Shown here in pieces: positions 1 to 12,701 of a DNA stretch of 64,000 nt. The translations under genes were made by a program, and so were the position numbers. This DNA is from Plasmopara viticola. Taxonomy: Eukaryota; Oomycota; Peronosporomycetes; Peronosporales; Peronosporaceae. How positions within the stretch are numbered: the stretch's first letter is position 1; each line of letters starts with the position of its first letter. Location: the NCBI GenBank assembly GCA_001695595.3, contig MBPM02000023.1, positions 558,001-622,000 of the forward strand. Reading direction: 5' to 3'. Below the pieces are notes generated by a model. That model worked only from the letters and a program-made list of their open reading frames with translations, had not been told where the DNA came from and did no database searches.

Positions 1-3000
1 AGCAAGAGTTACATTTTAAATTTGCTAGAAAAGGAGATATGTGATACGAAGCTGCTATCTGGGTGTCACAATCAGAGCTGTAGCTGATTAAGGGACCATA
101 TTTACAAGGTCAGTTAGCGGCTGAGCTGCATCACGGCCGGTGCGTTTGGATTGAAGGCACCACCAGAAGTGTCAGAGCCGCAAAACATTAAAGGGCTTAA
201 AGCTACTGAGTTCATGACGGGAATCAGAAATGGTCTTTCTATAGATGAAATCTTTTCCTGAGGATATGAACACATTTCCTGTATTTAAAATGTCTTAAAT
301 CAGCCTTATCAACAGCGTACGGTGATTGAAGGCCCAGAGCTTCTGAAGGATCTCAACCATTCAATATATCACCCAATAAAGAGATAATCAGTTGCACTGG
401 CTTATCAGCATAATTTCCACCGGAAAGAAAGGAAAGACACAAGACTTTCCTCGAGCCAGGTATGATGTACTGTGTCGTCAGACAATATTCTCTGCCACAC
501 GAGCAACGTAAGCTCATTGATCCATTCTTCACCAGAAACACAAGGAGTGAGAAGGTGCGATTAAATTAAGGATATCACACGCTCCATTGCTTTCCGTACT
601 CGAAATTGAACGGATCGTGGCAAATTGATCATGCCTATAATAAGCTGAGCAGACCAGCAGAATCAAAGAAAAATATTTAACAAAAAACGTGTTGCTTAAA
701 ATCCACTTCGAGCACTCTATAATAGGTAAGATGGAATAATTAGATGGCTTCTATCGAATTCCACGGGACTCGAAATTTATGACCAATATATCTCTTACAT
801 AAAATCTTGGGTGCGCTAAGATAGCATTATTTTGGGAAGATCGATGGTGTACGCCTACTCGTGTCTTTTGAGAGTCGTAAAAGGTCAAATACGAAAATAT
901 TTCGTGTCTTCTAAACTAATCTTATCTTCATCATATTCAACAACACTTTATTTTTCTCAATAATTGATGCGTTATCTTCGGTGTATATATCTGAAGATTT
1001 TTTTAATCGGATGTATTTGCGTGCTAGTTATATTCAGCCAACTTTTGCAAGGTCAGAAACTCTATTGTAAGAATAAGGATGTCATAGTATTGACCAAGCC
1101 TCTCTCACTTTTTTTCCGAAGTAATCGTGCTTGAAATCGTTAACATAATTCTACGGGGCCTCAGCCTTTTTTCATGGAGAAGTGGGAACCCGCAGATGTA
1201 TGAGTCGCACTGTTGAAATAACAGCCATTGACAGCTTGTCACCTACAAACTGCGCAATGTTTCTTCAAGCACGTGGCCCCCTTTTTGATTTGAATTAATA
1301 ACATCAGCAAGCGCTTTTAGATAATTTGAGCAGCAATTATCAAAACACAGTGGTGGACCTCAGTCCCTCGCTCACAGTTTCGTGTCGAATAGGTAATGCT
1401 ACTCATAAACCGTATCTATAAACAGCCTTGATGTTTGCTTTTAATCGCACTGGCGGCACGCGAACATCACTATGCCCATATTGCCATAAAGTTCTGGCAA
1501 ATTAAAGCCAAAGACGAGGCGTATGGACTTCCGGTAGTCCGCCGTTACCGGTATGCTATGTATAAGAGCCGATGTGTGAGCCGCAAGGTTGGTCATCTCG
1601 CTGATTTCACAGTCCCTCACATACATGTTTATAAGTCGAATAATTAATAAGATGTGGAGATAGTAAAAAGCGACTTCTTACGGTCTATACAATCTTATAA
1701 GGGGATCACATGCCTCCAGAGCTATATCTTGCGTAAGGTTTTCTTTGTATAGGACTGTAGATCCCTTGGACCAACCCTATACTGTCTGCCCATGCAACCG
1801 AAGAAGCAAATCACTCGACTAAAAGCATTTTGTCTTCAAAGAGGAATTTTCCGAATAAAATGCCATTCTGTAGTCTGGCAATTTTTTTGTCAATTGAGCA
1901 TTCAACCCTGCCAGCACCTAAATTTGCTTTCTGGAGAGCGCGTCAACATAAATCCATCCAGGATGCACCACAGAATTTACATTCCGTAAAAATGACAACC
2001 GTCTTGTCGTATTTTGGGACAAGTCGATAGCCGTCCTCAGAGTTGCAAGGTCTTGATAGCAGCTTTCCGGCGCGGCCATTGCTCCAAACATGACAAAAGC
2101 TTTTTGCTAAAGAGCTTATGAAATTTAGAGTTCTTCCATGAAAAATATAGGATACCGATCCCGAGAGCAAAATCATGTGCGGGAGTATAGTCGCGCAAGA
2201 AGTGGTGCTTCTAATAAAATAGACACAAGGCCAAGGCGGAAGTATCATCCTTCAGTACTTTATGCCCTTCAATAGCAGCGATCACGCCTAGTAAGTGCGT
2301 TTAAGAGGCGCTCTCTTTGGCACCAGGCGCTTCATCTTAAGTGGAACGAGTCCATAGCTTCACGAAACTTGTGGTAGCCATAAATCATCATTAAACCGAC
2401 TAGCTGAAGGCCGTCGTTCTAGAGCCAACGATCGCTGTGTAAAAGCCGGCAATTTATGTATATGGTACGATTGGCTTCATATCCGCGTTAGAGACGTACG
2501 TTTTCAGCTCGGCATTGTGCCAAAGTCGCAACATCTTAGAGGCGAGTCGTCCTTAACCAAATGAATGAAAATGTAGTCTAAGCTCATGAACGCAAACCAC
2601 ATTGTCTAAGGCGAGTAAAAGTCGTGTTGTGACTTCAATTTTGAAATTGTACTGATAATTAAGCCGAAGTTGCGATAATACCTATTTCTTCTTTCCACGC
2701 TGAGTAAAAGTCAGGGGCAAAATTAATGTAAGTGCTACAACACGCGAATTACTGCCGTAAGATTGCACTGGAATAATGGCTCCATTTATATCAAAAGAGG
2801 TGGTCCAAGAGACGCCTCGCAGCGGGCGAAGTAGATGAGCGTACTGCTCGAAACATCACATCCAGCAATCAGATAACCTCCATCCGAATTGCCCTTTTCT
2901 TTCTCGCTTGGATCACTGCCTTCACAGTGCTTTGACCTCGTCGCATGGCGTTTTGTTTCAATATGTGATTAATAACAAGTCACATAGCTTATCGATCACA

Positions 3001-6000
3001 GCGCTAGCAAACATGGCCACTGAACTCATGCAATAACTGTACTGAGTGTTGCCATCTTTAACTAAGTTCTCATCCCTCATAACCCCAATTTCGACACCTC
3101 GTCAAAAAGGCCGTCCTAGTGGGTGACTTTTAAAATAATGGACTTCTCAGGTCTTTTTAACGGCTATTGAGTCCGACAAGAAGCCGTGCACCTTTTGGAA
3201 GGCGATGAGGCTGTGTGAACAAACGTATCATAACTCTCAAGGCTTCTTCGCAGCCCTTGACAGCGAAGAGCCAGGAGAGGGCTTGTGGTATTGCTCATCA
3301 CATTCATTATCCAAAGACGGTGAACAATCATGCGAGGAAAAATTATAGGCGCGCATACTACACCTCAAAAGGGTGGAATTTTTTTAGAGTGTTTCTTGCT
3401 TAGAAATCTCTCTAGTGAGCAATCTTTGAAGACTCGCCGCTCACGACACAGTCGCAGTCTTTGTACGCGTAGTAGTAGATGCTTGCGCAGCCTTGAGCAG
3501 GTTTGTTGCTGAGAAAGCTTTCTCAGCCGATGAAAACATATTTGAAGCTGTCGTGGTGTCTGTGCAAAACCCATTCAACCGGAGGATGTCCGTCTGAGCA
3601 GAAAATCGTGCTATAGTTGAAGTGGAACCGTTTTTGAGCTTTTAATTGCGTTGACATCTTCCATTTCGGCATACCTAGGTATGAGTAAGTTACAGCCTGT
3701 CAAGACGACGACAAACTACTCGGTTACGTAACAAGAAGAGGGCTACGTATACAAAATACGCATGAAAGCGACCGAATTTCTCGCTAGAATCAAACGTTTC
3801 GCAACGTTAATGCGTAATTTTCGTTTTCGGTACGTTTTCAACTTTGTGTCGTGTACCGACTTTAGATTAATAAATCGCCTCCATTGGAGTGTCAGTTGCT
3901 ATTTGATAAGCTGTGCGATGACTTACAAATTCCATTTTTTAGCAACATTTTTTGAATTAGATGGCCAATCACGCTACTGGCTGCAACCACGCAAAATCGA
4001 TTATTACGGTACTTGACGTAGTCTAATATCCCTCGGAGGGCCAGCACAAAGATGTGGATATGCTTTTTTGTTTCTTACCACTTTAATAAAGAAATTCCTT
4101 TCGAACTACAGCGAAATAGTTAGGAGCTTTGCGAGCATCACGACAGTTGATACATTTGCATGTATAAGGTGGCGAATACTGCAATACTTTTCTGCTCTCG
4201 TCTAATTTGTGAAAGGTTTAAAAGATAGTGCTTATTGCTCTTGCTGTTGTGGCACAGCTGTTACAGGGTTATAGGAACCCAGTGTTTGTCAAACTAGCCG
4301 GCGGTATACCATATTGTGCGACAGAGGTCGCGTGATAACTCGAGCATAAATGAGAGTGCAGTATGAGCTAGCAGAAAAGAAGTAGCTACTTTACGTAATG
4401 CGTATTAGTAGACTTGACTATGCCAAATAGTAATTGTAGGATATTTACCACACAGGCGGTGGTGCCGTCAAACCTGGACAATATACATTATTAAGTGTAA
4501 ATTGCATCAAGGCTTGGTTATAGGACTAACAATAGATCTTGAAGTCATGTGGATAGCAAAGTGCGACTCGAAATTCTAGCTATGAGACAAAAAATTAGGA
4601 CCTAAATAGTAGTTTTTCTTTGAAGTAGAGAGCTCCACATCTTAATACACGTGTTACAACTTGAGGACAATTTTTTTACTCTATAAAACTAATTCTCTGT
4701 GAGAAAGAAGCAGTATGCTTATTTGCTTCAAGAAACGCAAGAAAGGCTGCGTAAAAAAATTGCTTGGCCTAGAATAGGCACAGCTTCGTGGGTGCACAAG
4801 GATCCGATGGAATCAGTTTGCACCTAAAAAGTTTCCAATTTCGACCGCGCTTTTTTGAAATATCTTTAACAGAAGATGATGAGTACGTTTGCAGCGATGG
4901 TGCTGATAACCAAGGCCAATGTGTCACCCAGATAGAAGCCGCTTACGATGAGCGTAAAAAATTAAAGAAACAAAAGGAGAGAATGACTTGCCTTGTGCCA
5001 AAGCAGAAGCATCAACCATAATGTTCGCCTTTTTACGGACTAACTAACAGAGTGGCTGTGGAGACGATGAAGCTCTATTAGAGAGCAAGCGAATGGGCAC
5101 TTAAGTGCAATAACGTAATTGAGGCTGCTCCTAGAGTGAGCTTAAGTGCCAGCTTTTGCAAATCTTTTATTCCAACCAGTTATGCGTACCGTTTAATACC
5201 ACGTCATTTTGTAGCCCACCAGACATTGGAATTCGGTAGACGTTCAATGATTACGCTAGCTAGGATGGCAAGTAGATCTCTTCCATCTAATTCGAATGGC
5301 CCCAATGGATATATTTATGTGGTCTTTATCTATTCCAAGTAGGCGCTAAGTACACCAAGTTCAACTATCAGGTAGCGCAGGTGAGGAACGCTATTGAAAT
5401 ATTGCGATCCGAGCTTCAACTGTATTGCTTGTGCTGGCGATGAGAAGATATATTGCAGAGCTGTGAGCCGGAGTATGGACATCTTTTGATGCTTTATTTG
5501 TGGTGATTTCTGCCATATGCGGTTCGATTTTCGCAAAGATGATCGCATCAAATGTATAATGTCAAAATAGCACGATCCGAATGAGGGAGTTGGATATGCC
5601 TCTCACGGTGGTGCGATAGTACAGAGATGCCACAAGAATACAAAGTGCTTCAAAGACGTGCAATTGCTTGGTCATACAGCTGTTATGACCTATACGGGGT
5701 TACGTCAAGGCAAATTTGGACATTATTTTCGTTGATTGCCGCTTTGAAGGAAGTCAGTCGGTATTGAAGGCCTTTAGGGTCTCCCGAGGCGTTTCTTGAT
5801 GTCATTAAAATAAAAATACTTTACGCCAGCATTGAAAGGTATGTCTTCGCGGCGGAGTCTATTCGAGCCGGCATTGCGCACCCATGCTGTGTAATAAATC
5901 TCAGGGAAACTGTAAGTAGTTTTAACTTGGCCTACGCTACAATTCAAAACAATTTCAGGAAGAGGTCAAATTAGTCAATTATTTGCACAACTACAGTGCT

Positions 6001-7811
6001 GACTATGTGGAAATTTGTAAAGCCTGTAATTATACAAATAAGTGAGCGGTGCTAAAGGGGATAGCAGCACTTTGCTTTTGACAAAATCAAGGAAAGTCAT
6101 TAGCAGGTATCAGCCCTGGCTTTGCCGGACGAGATAAAGCTAGTTTAACGTTTTCAAGATGCTTTCGACAACAAATTTGATCGCGCGTTACTTGATGAAG
6201 ACGGACATATGATAGTCATCTTCTTTAGTCCAGGCAGGTTAACGTAATAACCTCATCCATGACAAGGGGTGACTTGCCATTTTTAGCGCACTGGTATAGC
6301 TCCTAGTGCATCGGCTAAGGTTTTCGTGGTCTATAATATGAATGCGTCCTGCTTGTAACAACAAAAGGTAAGATTTTTTTCATTCTTCACGGAAAACAGT
6401 TTTGTTGAATTGATTCCTGTGAAATTCAATGTTAATGTCGACGCGCTTTTGCACAGGTCGAAACATGAGTTTGCCCACATTAGCAGAGTTGAAAATGCTA
6501 TCAACAAATTAAAGTGTCGGGCGTACAAAATGGGTGCCAAGCTAAAGTCTTTTTTAGTGTCGCAGGCAAAGATATCAGAGTCTAGCGATTATTCGCTGCC
6601 TGCTTGCGAAACCTTGCTTATCGCAGCTGGTGGTGCTACGCTAACCACCTATTAAGTTATGCTACTCACAATTATAGCGCTAATATAGTCTCTTGAAAGC
6701 CAGTGTTTTCAAGGGAACCTGATTTTACTCTGGAAGGTGACGAAGACGTCACCACAGCTATCTTCGCAGAAATATCAGTTTTTTTATACCTATCATATCT
6801 GCACCTGCCCAAGACTTCAGTTTTATAAAGCTGCACCTGAAAAGGTGGTAAATGTTTCATTAAAGACCTATCGTGCGGCTGCATCTTGACAAACCATGAC
6901 AAACGACATAGTATTGAAGCTTCCCTAGACACAACATCCTCACGATCAAGCCATACATCTTGATCGAATCACAGAGTATATAGTGGCGGATCAAAATCGT
7001 TTCAAATTTTCAAACGGATAAAGAGTGTGTAAATCAACGAATTGGAGCAAACGATGTGATCAAACATATCGGGTGATCGATTTTATGTCTTACACTATTG
7101 ATCGATTAATCATGTTCTGGGGCACTATGACGATGTATCGGCCTTAAATTTTTAAAGGTAAAAAAATTACTTCGTGTCGCCAGGTCTATTCCGACTATGT
7201 GGTGTATAGAACCATCTGATTAGCCTCTCGAAGCGGAACTGCCTTCTCTTTAATGCATAAGAAATTCTTATTTGGTTAAACGAGGTCTATTCCGACATTT
7301 GTGATGCATAGAATCATCTTATCAGCCTGTCGAAACGGAATTGACTCAATTTTATTGCTGTAAGTATCACAAATATGATTCCGATTGACCGCATACGTCT
7401 GCTGCTCCTCATCGCAATTAAAAATACTTTTTGATATCGTACGCTTGCGTTCAATACCAGCGGTTCACTGCTGTTCTATCTTAAAGGGTTGTCAAGCTCT
7501 CATGTAATGATGTATACCAATTATACACCTATTGTCAAAACTTTATTTTCGCCCACTACCGCGCATCCACCCTTATTAGTTATTAGCATTTTCTGGCTGT
7601 GAGGACGCGAATTCTGCCGACAAATTTTATAAGCCTGTGGGTGAGAAGCGTAGCTCCACTTTGTCGGTTTAAGCACAGGCCATATGCCCTCACTTGCCGA
7701 AGCCAAAATAGCAGATGCTGCTTCGAACGCAGCGACTAGTCATTTGGACTGGACCCCACAGACACTATCTTGAAGGATGAGGAGCTGCCTATTGATGGGT
7801 TTTTATATAAC
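1..7811. other. gene-poor AT-rich region without supportable genes
   Basis: Short open frames here are under 105 codons, mostly lack an ATG, and show no family motif or splice-consistent continuation. I could not find a tRNA, an rRNA or a convincing transposon domain. The stretch resembles the decayed repeat DNA seen elsewhere in the window. The only structure I can support is the duplication at 7182-7343. Confidence 0.5.
7182..7343. repeat. imperfect direct duplication of about 60 bp, offset 101 bp
   Basis: Units at 7182-7241 and 7283-7343 both begin AGGTCTATTCCGAC and run through similar text ending CGAAGCGGAACTG or CGAAACGGAATTG. They differ by scattered substitutions. The spacer is unrelated. 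Function is unknown; it may be a piece of a decayed repeat. Confidence 0.6.
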
Positions 7812-7824
7812 AAGTCTGTTTGTT

Positions 7825-8984
7825 TTTTCGGAAAAGGTTGGGGTGACGCCCTCCTTCCAAGCGCGGGAGCTAAATGCTCGCGCGCTTCGGGCAGGTGCTC
7901 TCGGGCATCTGCAGGTCTCTAACGAGTCTCAACCTCGACGCGACGGTCTCCAGCACCAGGCCAAACCCCCTTCCACGCCCTTAACCGCGCCAACCGCATC
8001 CGGATTGGCTCCTTTAATGTGAATCCTCTAGGTTCGAAGCGCAAGAACCACGAAACACTCTCCGAAGATCTCCGGCGCTACCGCGTCGATGTCCTTGGCT
8101 TTCGAGAAACCAAGATCTACGATAGAGGTGAGCACCCCATTGATGACTTCCTTCTAACCCTGAAAAAAAAAAAAACGAAGCCAAGACCGAAGTCACCGAA
8201 ATCCGCCGCCACTGCAACCCGTCGGGCGCCACTCGACACGCCCGATCCCGAGAAGAAACCTGGCACCACACTAAGAAGCTCGGAACACTCCTCGGCGATA
8301 TTGAAGATCTATCCCGACGCAAGTCCCTGGCCACCCTCGCGCTCCACCGCCTCTGGTCCGTCTGGCTCCGCCCCACGCTCATCTCACCCAAGACCCGCAT
8401 TCGATTGTACAACACCCACGTTCTACCGATTCTGCTGTACAACTGCGCCACCTGGGCTCTTACCAAGTCAGAGCTCCACGGCCTCGAGAGTTTGCATCGC
8501 CGCCAGCTTCGCTACGCTCTTGGCCATCGCTACCCCCGACACATTTCGAATGCAAGACTCTACGACCTCTGTGATGAGCGGCCGCTGAGACTACGACTGA
8601 CACAAGCTCGCTGGCGCCTGTTTGGCCATGTACTTCGCCGCAATCCCGACATTCCAGCTAACCTCCAGATGCGTGCCTACTTCTTCTCCACCGCAGCAAA
8701 ATGGCGCGGACGTACCCGCACCACGCTCCCCTCAACACTCGACCACAACCTTGTTTCCCGTGGCTCCGGCTTTCGACTCCGGATAGCACAAGACCTCGAA
8801 GTGGTACGTACCCTTGCACAAGACCGAAAGAAATGGAAGACTCTCACGACCTCGGTGCTGGATGCACTGCCCACCGAACGAGACTCGACGTATGCGGACA
8901 CCACTCTATGCCGTGGACTAGCCAGACTGAGCCTAGCACGTGCATACCTTGGCAACGCGATAACGATATACATTACATTACATT
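7825..8984 (+). mobile_element. internally deleted non-LTR retrotransposon (LINE), long copy
   Basis: The element is about 1160 bp and is flanked by a perfect 13-bp target-site duplication, AAGTCTGTTTGTT, at 7812-7824 and 8985-8997. It starts with a GC-rich leader. Next comes the beginning of an AP-endonuclease-like domain (around 8000-8160: SFNVNPLGSKR, then DVLGFRETKIYDRGE). A run of A follows at 8164-8176. The sequence then jumps to the C-terminal end of a reverse transcriptase protein (RIRLYNTHVLPILLYNCATW, then LHRRQLRYALGHRYPRHISN; 8390-8984). Most of the endonuclease and all RT catalytic motifs are missing, so this copy cannot be autonomous. The 3' end carries a short ATTAC-type tandem tail, as many LINEs do. 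Its 5' and 3' ends match the five short elements listed separately. Confidence 0.85.
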
Positions 8985-8997
8985 AAGTCTGTTTGTT

Positions 8998-9397
8998 ACT
9001 GTACTTCTTTAAAAGTTGATACTGTTCCATCGTCGCTGCCTGCACCTTCAAAAGCTAACTATGAGCCGGGCCATCAGGTGACTTAATGACGTAATGCTAA
9101 CTTGATGGCGTCAACGGCTTCCTTACCATTTGTCCACCACTCTTTCTGCTAGCGCTTGACGTTGACCTCGTCATCCATCTTCTTTTATTTTCTTCGCAAG
9201 TGAGGCTCAAACCCACACTGTACGCCAGACCATATGTGAAAAATTACCCAACAATGTGTTGTGAATCGAATGTCTGGTTTTGTACCAGTATTATGTTGGT
9301 GAAATTCTCAAATTATGTCACCTTTTGTAATTCTCTGCTATGTAAAAATGTCCCCAATTTATTTTGTGTACGCAAACACAAAACAAAAAATTTCGCC
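8998..9397. promoter_or_regulatory. intergenic region upstream of the DNAJC21-like gene
   Basis: This 400-bp stretch lies between the LINE insertion and the DNAJC21-like start codon. The frame is open upstream of the chosen ATG, back to about 9200, but that stretch is poorly conserved-looking and J domains normally begin close to the N terminus. It presumably holds the promoter and 5'UTR. I see no clear core motif. Confidence 0.35.
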
Positions 9398-10820
9398 ATG
9401 CTTTGCCACTACGAGGTATTGGCCATTGCGCGTGATGCGTCGGCGGTCGAGATTAAAAAGGCTTTTCGTCTTCAGGCATTGCAATGGCACCCGGACAAGC
9501 ACCAGCAGAATGGAATTACAAATGAGGAAGCCACCAAGCAGTTTCAGGCCATTCAAAGCGCCTACGAGGTCCTAAGCGATCCGCACGAGAAGAAATGGTA
9601 TGACGAACACCGTGATCAGATTCTGCGGAGCGGGGCTGATACCAATGACGAGGACGAAGACGAGCTCAACTTATTTCGATACTTTAGTGCTTCGGTATAT
9701 TCGGGCTTTGGCTCGAATACTAACAGCTTTTACAACGTGTTTGGAGAACTTTTTACCAAGGTGCGTTGTCTATAGAAATTTGGAGCACAAAAATATTGCA
9801 ATAGTAATTAATTTACTACGTGGACAGATTGATGTGCTGGATTCGAACGAAAGCAATAGATCAAAGTCAGAAGTTGCACCAGAATTTGGAGATGCCGGAA
9901 CGGCGATAGATGCTGTCATCTTTTTTTACCAGCATTGGAAGAGCTACACGACACAACGCCATTTTTCTTGGGTAGATGAGTACAGGACGGCAGATGCGCC
10001 AACGCGACTGGTGAGACGAGCGATGGAAAAGGAGAACAAGAAGTTGCGGGAGGCTGCCAAGAAAGCATTTACAACTGAAGTGCGCGAGCTTGTAGACTTT
10101 GTGCATCGCCGCGACCCGCGTGTATGGACCTTTCAGAAGCAAAAGGAGCTGGAAAAGGAGCAACGACGTCGTGATCAAGAGGCCAGAAAGCGCGAAAAGC
10201 AGGCTGCTTTTGTGATCGAGCGGCGTGCTTTTCAGGAGCAGCAAGAAGAGCTTTGGGCTGCCAAGAGTATGGATACCACGAGGCTTGCTGACCGAGACAT
10301 CGAGCAAGAGCTTGAAAAACGCCGAAAGAGAATGGATGCAGATGTGCTGGTGTGTCGATTGTGCAGCAAGACGTTTAAATCAGAAAAGCAATTGCAGAAC
10401 CACCTTGCATCAAAGAAACACCTTGATAGAGAGGAGGAGCTCGGTCTGTTTAGTGATCTCAGCCTTTTGGACGAGGAAGTTGATAAAGCTTTGCAAGAAG
10501 AGCTCCAACAAGCGAGAATCGACTTGGATGATGACGATACCATTGGCACTAAGCCACAAGCTGGACACGATACCCAGTATATTGATCCTACGCAGAAGAA
10601 AGCTGACGAGAAAGCAGTGCGATTGTTGGAAAACGCCAATCTTGCACGACTCGAAAAAGAGCAAAAGGCTGCCGAGAAGCGCCGTGAGCGCAAAGAAATG
10701 CGCACGATTAAAAGAAAGGAGAATGTAGAGAAGATTGTTGCCAACGCACGCTCTAAAAAAGAGCAGAAAGATGAAGAGAACAAGCGAAGTCGTGGGAAAA
10801 AGGGCAAAAAGCAAAGATGA
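9398..10820 (+). CDS. DNAJC21: DnaJ homolog subfamily C member 21 / JJJ1-like J-protein
   Basis: Two exons, 9398-9760 and 9828-10820 (intron 67 nt, donor GTGCGT, acceptor GGACAG, phase 0), give 451 aa. Residues 1-66 form a J domain with the HPD motif (WHPDKHQ, residues 30-36). This is followed by an acidic linker, the family region ending in FFYQHWKSY...FSWVDEY, a long charged coiled coil and a C2H2 finger of the U1 type (CRLCSKTFKSEKQLQNHLASKKH, residues about 296-318, cysteines at +0 and +3, histidines spaced 6). The C terminus is lysine/arginine rich. In yeast and animals this J-protein works with Hsp70 on late 60S pre-ribosome maturation and recycling of export factors. Domain order and length fit that family. 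It converges with the next gene, 31 bp between stops. The ATG at 9398 was chosen because the J domain starts directly after it. Confidence 0.92.
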
Positions 10821-10851
10821 AGATTTTCAAAAAGACAATTTCACTCTATAA

Positions 10852-12582
10852 TTACGCATTCTGACACTTAAGATTTGATGCGCAGCTGCTGCAAACAGGC
10901 ATCCATTTAGAAGCTAAGCACTTTGTCACTGCTAGTGCATTGCTGCAGTTTGAGCACGATATCAGACAATCTTCTGAAACTTTTGAAGAAGGTTTCTCGG
11001 CCCAAACGTGCTCGTCACCTACAATCATTTTGTCATGCGTACACATCTGACTAAGTTCACGCTCTTCTTTCCAGCGTGCAACCCGCGCGCGCTGCTCTTC
11101 CCGTCGTTCCTGATCAAGCTTTTTTTTCTGAGCAAGATCCTGCCGAACACGTTCGTGAAGTGCATCATATTGACGATGAACCTGGTCGAAAAGCCACTGA
11201 AGTCCTGCTTCTAGACGTTCGTCTACACGACCGTACAATGCTGGCTTGGCTACGCACGGGACAATCTTCGAGCTAGGAAACTTACTCGAATGCAGTAGGT
11301 TTCCCAATTCTGACTCAGCTAATGCACCAGCTTGATCTTGTTTATTGGCAAAACTGTACCCAGCATATAAATTTTAACATTATCTTATTACATCAGCAAA
11401 AAAAAATTAGCGTACATAAGCAATGGCTTCTTAACCATGAGCTTGTTTGTCATAGAGGCTTCAAGCACATTGGCCGCTTGAAGCACCGAATTCTCACTAG
11501 AAGAATCGACCACAAAGATAACACCGTAAGCCTGGGCATAACCGAACGTAAGAAAACTCAATGTTTACAAAAAACCCCATTAAAATGCCAAAGTCTTTAC
11601 GTCGGCATAGTATTCCTTCCACACGTTGCGAAATGCTGGACCGCCTCCAAGATCAAAGAAAGTGGCCGAACCTTTATCAGTCTGAAATGTGACCGATGTG
11701 AAGCCGGCACTTGGCACATGTTCTTTATCCAAATCTCCTTGCAAAGTAGACAACAGGGTTGTCTTGCCAGCTCCGTCTACGCCAATAATCAGATAGACCG
11801 TATCTTTTGAACAAGTTGCTTTCGGCCTTTTCTGGTTGTCTACGTCATTTCGATTGACAGTGTCATTGACGTACTGCTTCAGACACATAGAGTGCACATT
11901 GCTTTCCAGCTTTCCATCATCGTACAAGACTGTAAAGTTGCCATTGTCGTCGACGTTAGTGATGACGGCGGGATAAAATCTTGGTCGGCCTTTATATCGA
12001 CACAAGACGCGGTCGTTTACACCGAACAAAGTGGCTGAAAGTCGATCGCACACTCCTTCAGAAGTTTCGTTCAGCTCAGTAAATAAACGTGCAGATACCA
12101 CGTCTCGAATAAAAGCTTGCAAGAAGATTAGGTATGCTCTCCCGACAAATACACCCTTAAAACTCACATTTGACAGAATTTGGCTTGTCGCGTAATATTT
12201 GCTTGGCCAAGTCATCCATGACAGGAATCACGCTGGTTGACATAAAGTCCGCCATCTTGCGGCGAGTCGTGAGCTTCTTCGCATAGCCTACGCTTCTCGA
12301 ATGGTGCACAAATCGGGTATTCTTGTTGTCGTCTACAAAGTCGTGAATAAAGTGGTAGACGCTCTCCGGCTGATAGAGCAAAAGCGACTCAATGAGTGGC
12401 ATCAGAATTGGATCTACACATTGTCGTAGATAATCGTGCTCGTTTTCAGCAGCTTTGTGTAAAGTTCCTGTACTCAAAACCTACTTTACATTGTGTACAA
12501 GATAGCAGTACCCAAGGGCATTACAAGTGTGCATACCTCGAGGTGGATTGTTGATCGCCTCGCGCAGTCTTCGAGCACTCAT
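10852..12582 (-). CDS. ARL13-like small GTPase fused to RIIa/DPY30-like helices and a Tudor-like domain
   Basis: Five exons in transcript order: 12582-12537, 12467-12168, 12115-11601, 11531-11416, 11353-10852. The introns are 69, 52, 69 and 62 nt, all GT-AG, and the frame is continuous for 492 aa. Residues about 33-62 and 90-122 each carry a helix pair of the RIIa/DPY30 type (LLLYQPESVYHFIHDFV and ILRDKPNSVKSFIRDVV). Residues about 148-190 resemble a Tudor domain (RVLCRYKGRPRFYPAVI, then NFTVLYDDGKLE). A GTPase follows: P-loop GVDGAGKTT (227-235), G3 FDLGGG (269-274), G4 NKQD (329-332). The GGG after DL replaces the usual GGQ and is typical of ARL13, a ciliary-membrane GTPase. The tail has a charged coiled coil and two CxxC pairs (CSNC, CSSC). 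A role in the flagellum of zoospores is inference. RIIa-like dimerisation would suit axonemal or AKAP-type docking. Confidence 0.82.
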
Positions 12583-12701
12583 AGCGATTTGTGGACCGTC
12601 GCTACGCGCAAGTCTCTACCGCATAATCGATCGGTTATTTAGAGAACGAAACCGAAGATGTAACAGCTTTCTAATATTAGAAACGATCCTTTCAGACCGA
12701 A
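12583..12701. promoter_or_regulatory. short divergent promoter region between ARL13-like and TKL genes
   Basis: Only 119 bp separate the start codons of the minus-strand ARL13-like gene (12582) and the plus-strand receptor-like gene (first exon proposed at 12702). Any promoters must overlap here. I see no unambiguous oomycete initiator sequence. The limits depend on the proposed first exon of the plus-strand gene. Confidence 0.4.

Noticed and set aside
1..540. Possible WY-fold effector remnant (KATEFMTGIRNGLSIDEIF in one plus frame)
   Set aside because: The resemblance is weak, stops follow at once, and no signal peptide or RXLR motif was found nearby. Not enough to call.
8014..8466. 150-codon minus-strand frame across the LINE copy
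   Set aside because: It is antisense to the endonuclease and RT coding parts of the element and arises from their GC-rich codon pattern.
9200..9397. N-terminal extension of the DNAJC21-like protein by 66 codons
   Set aside because: The frame is open, but the extension has low-complexity AT-rich codons and the J domain begins right at the ATG at 9398.
12468..12479. TTG at 12477 as the start of the ARL13-like gene
   Set aside because: The codon lies inside an intron ending at 12468. An upstream exon with ATG at 12582 joins in frame.
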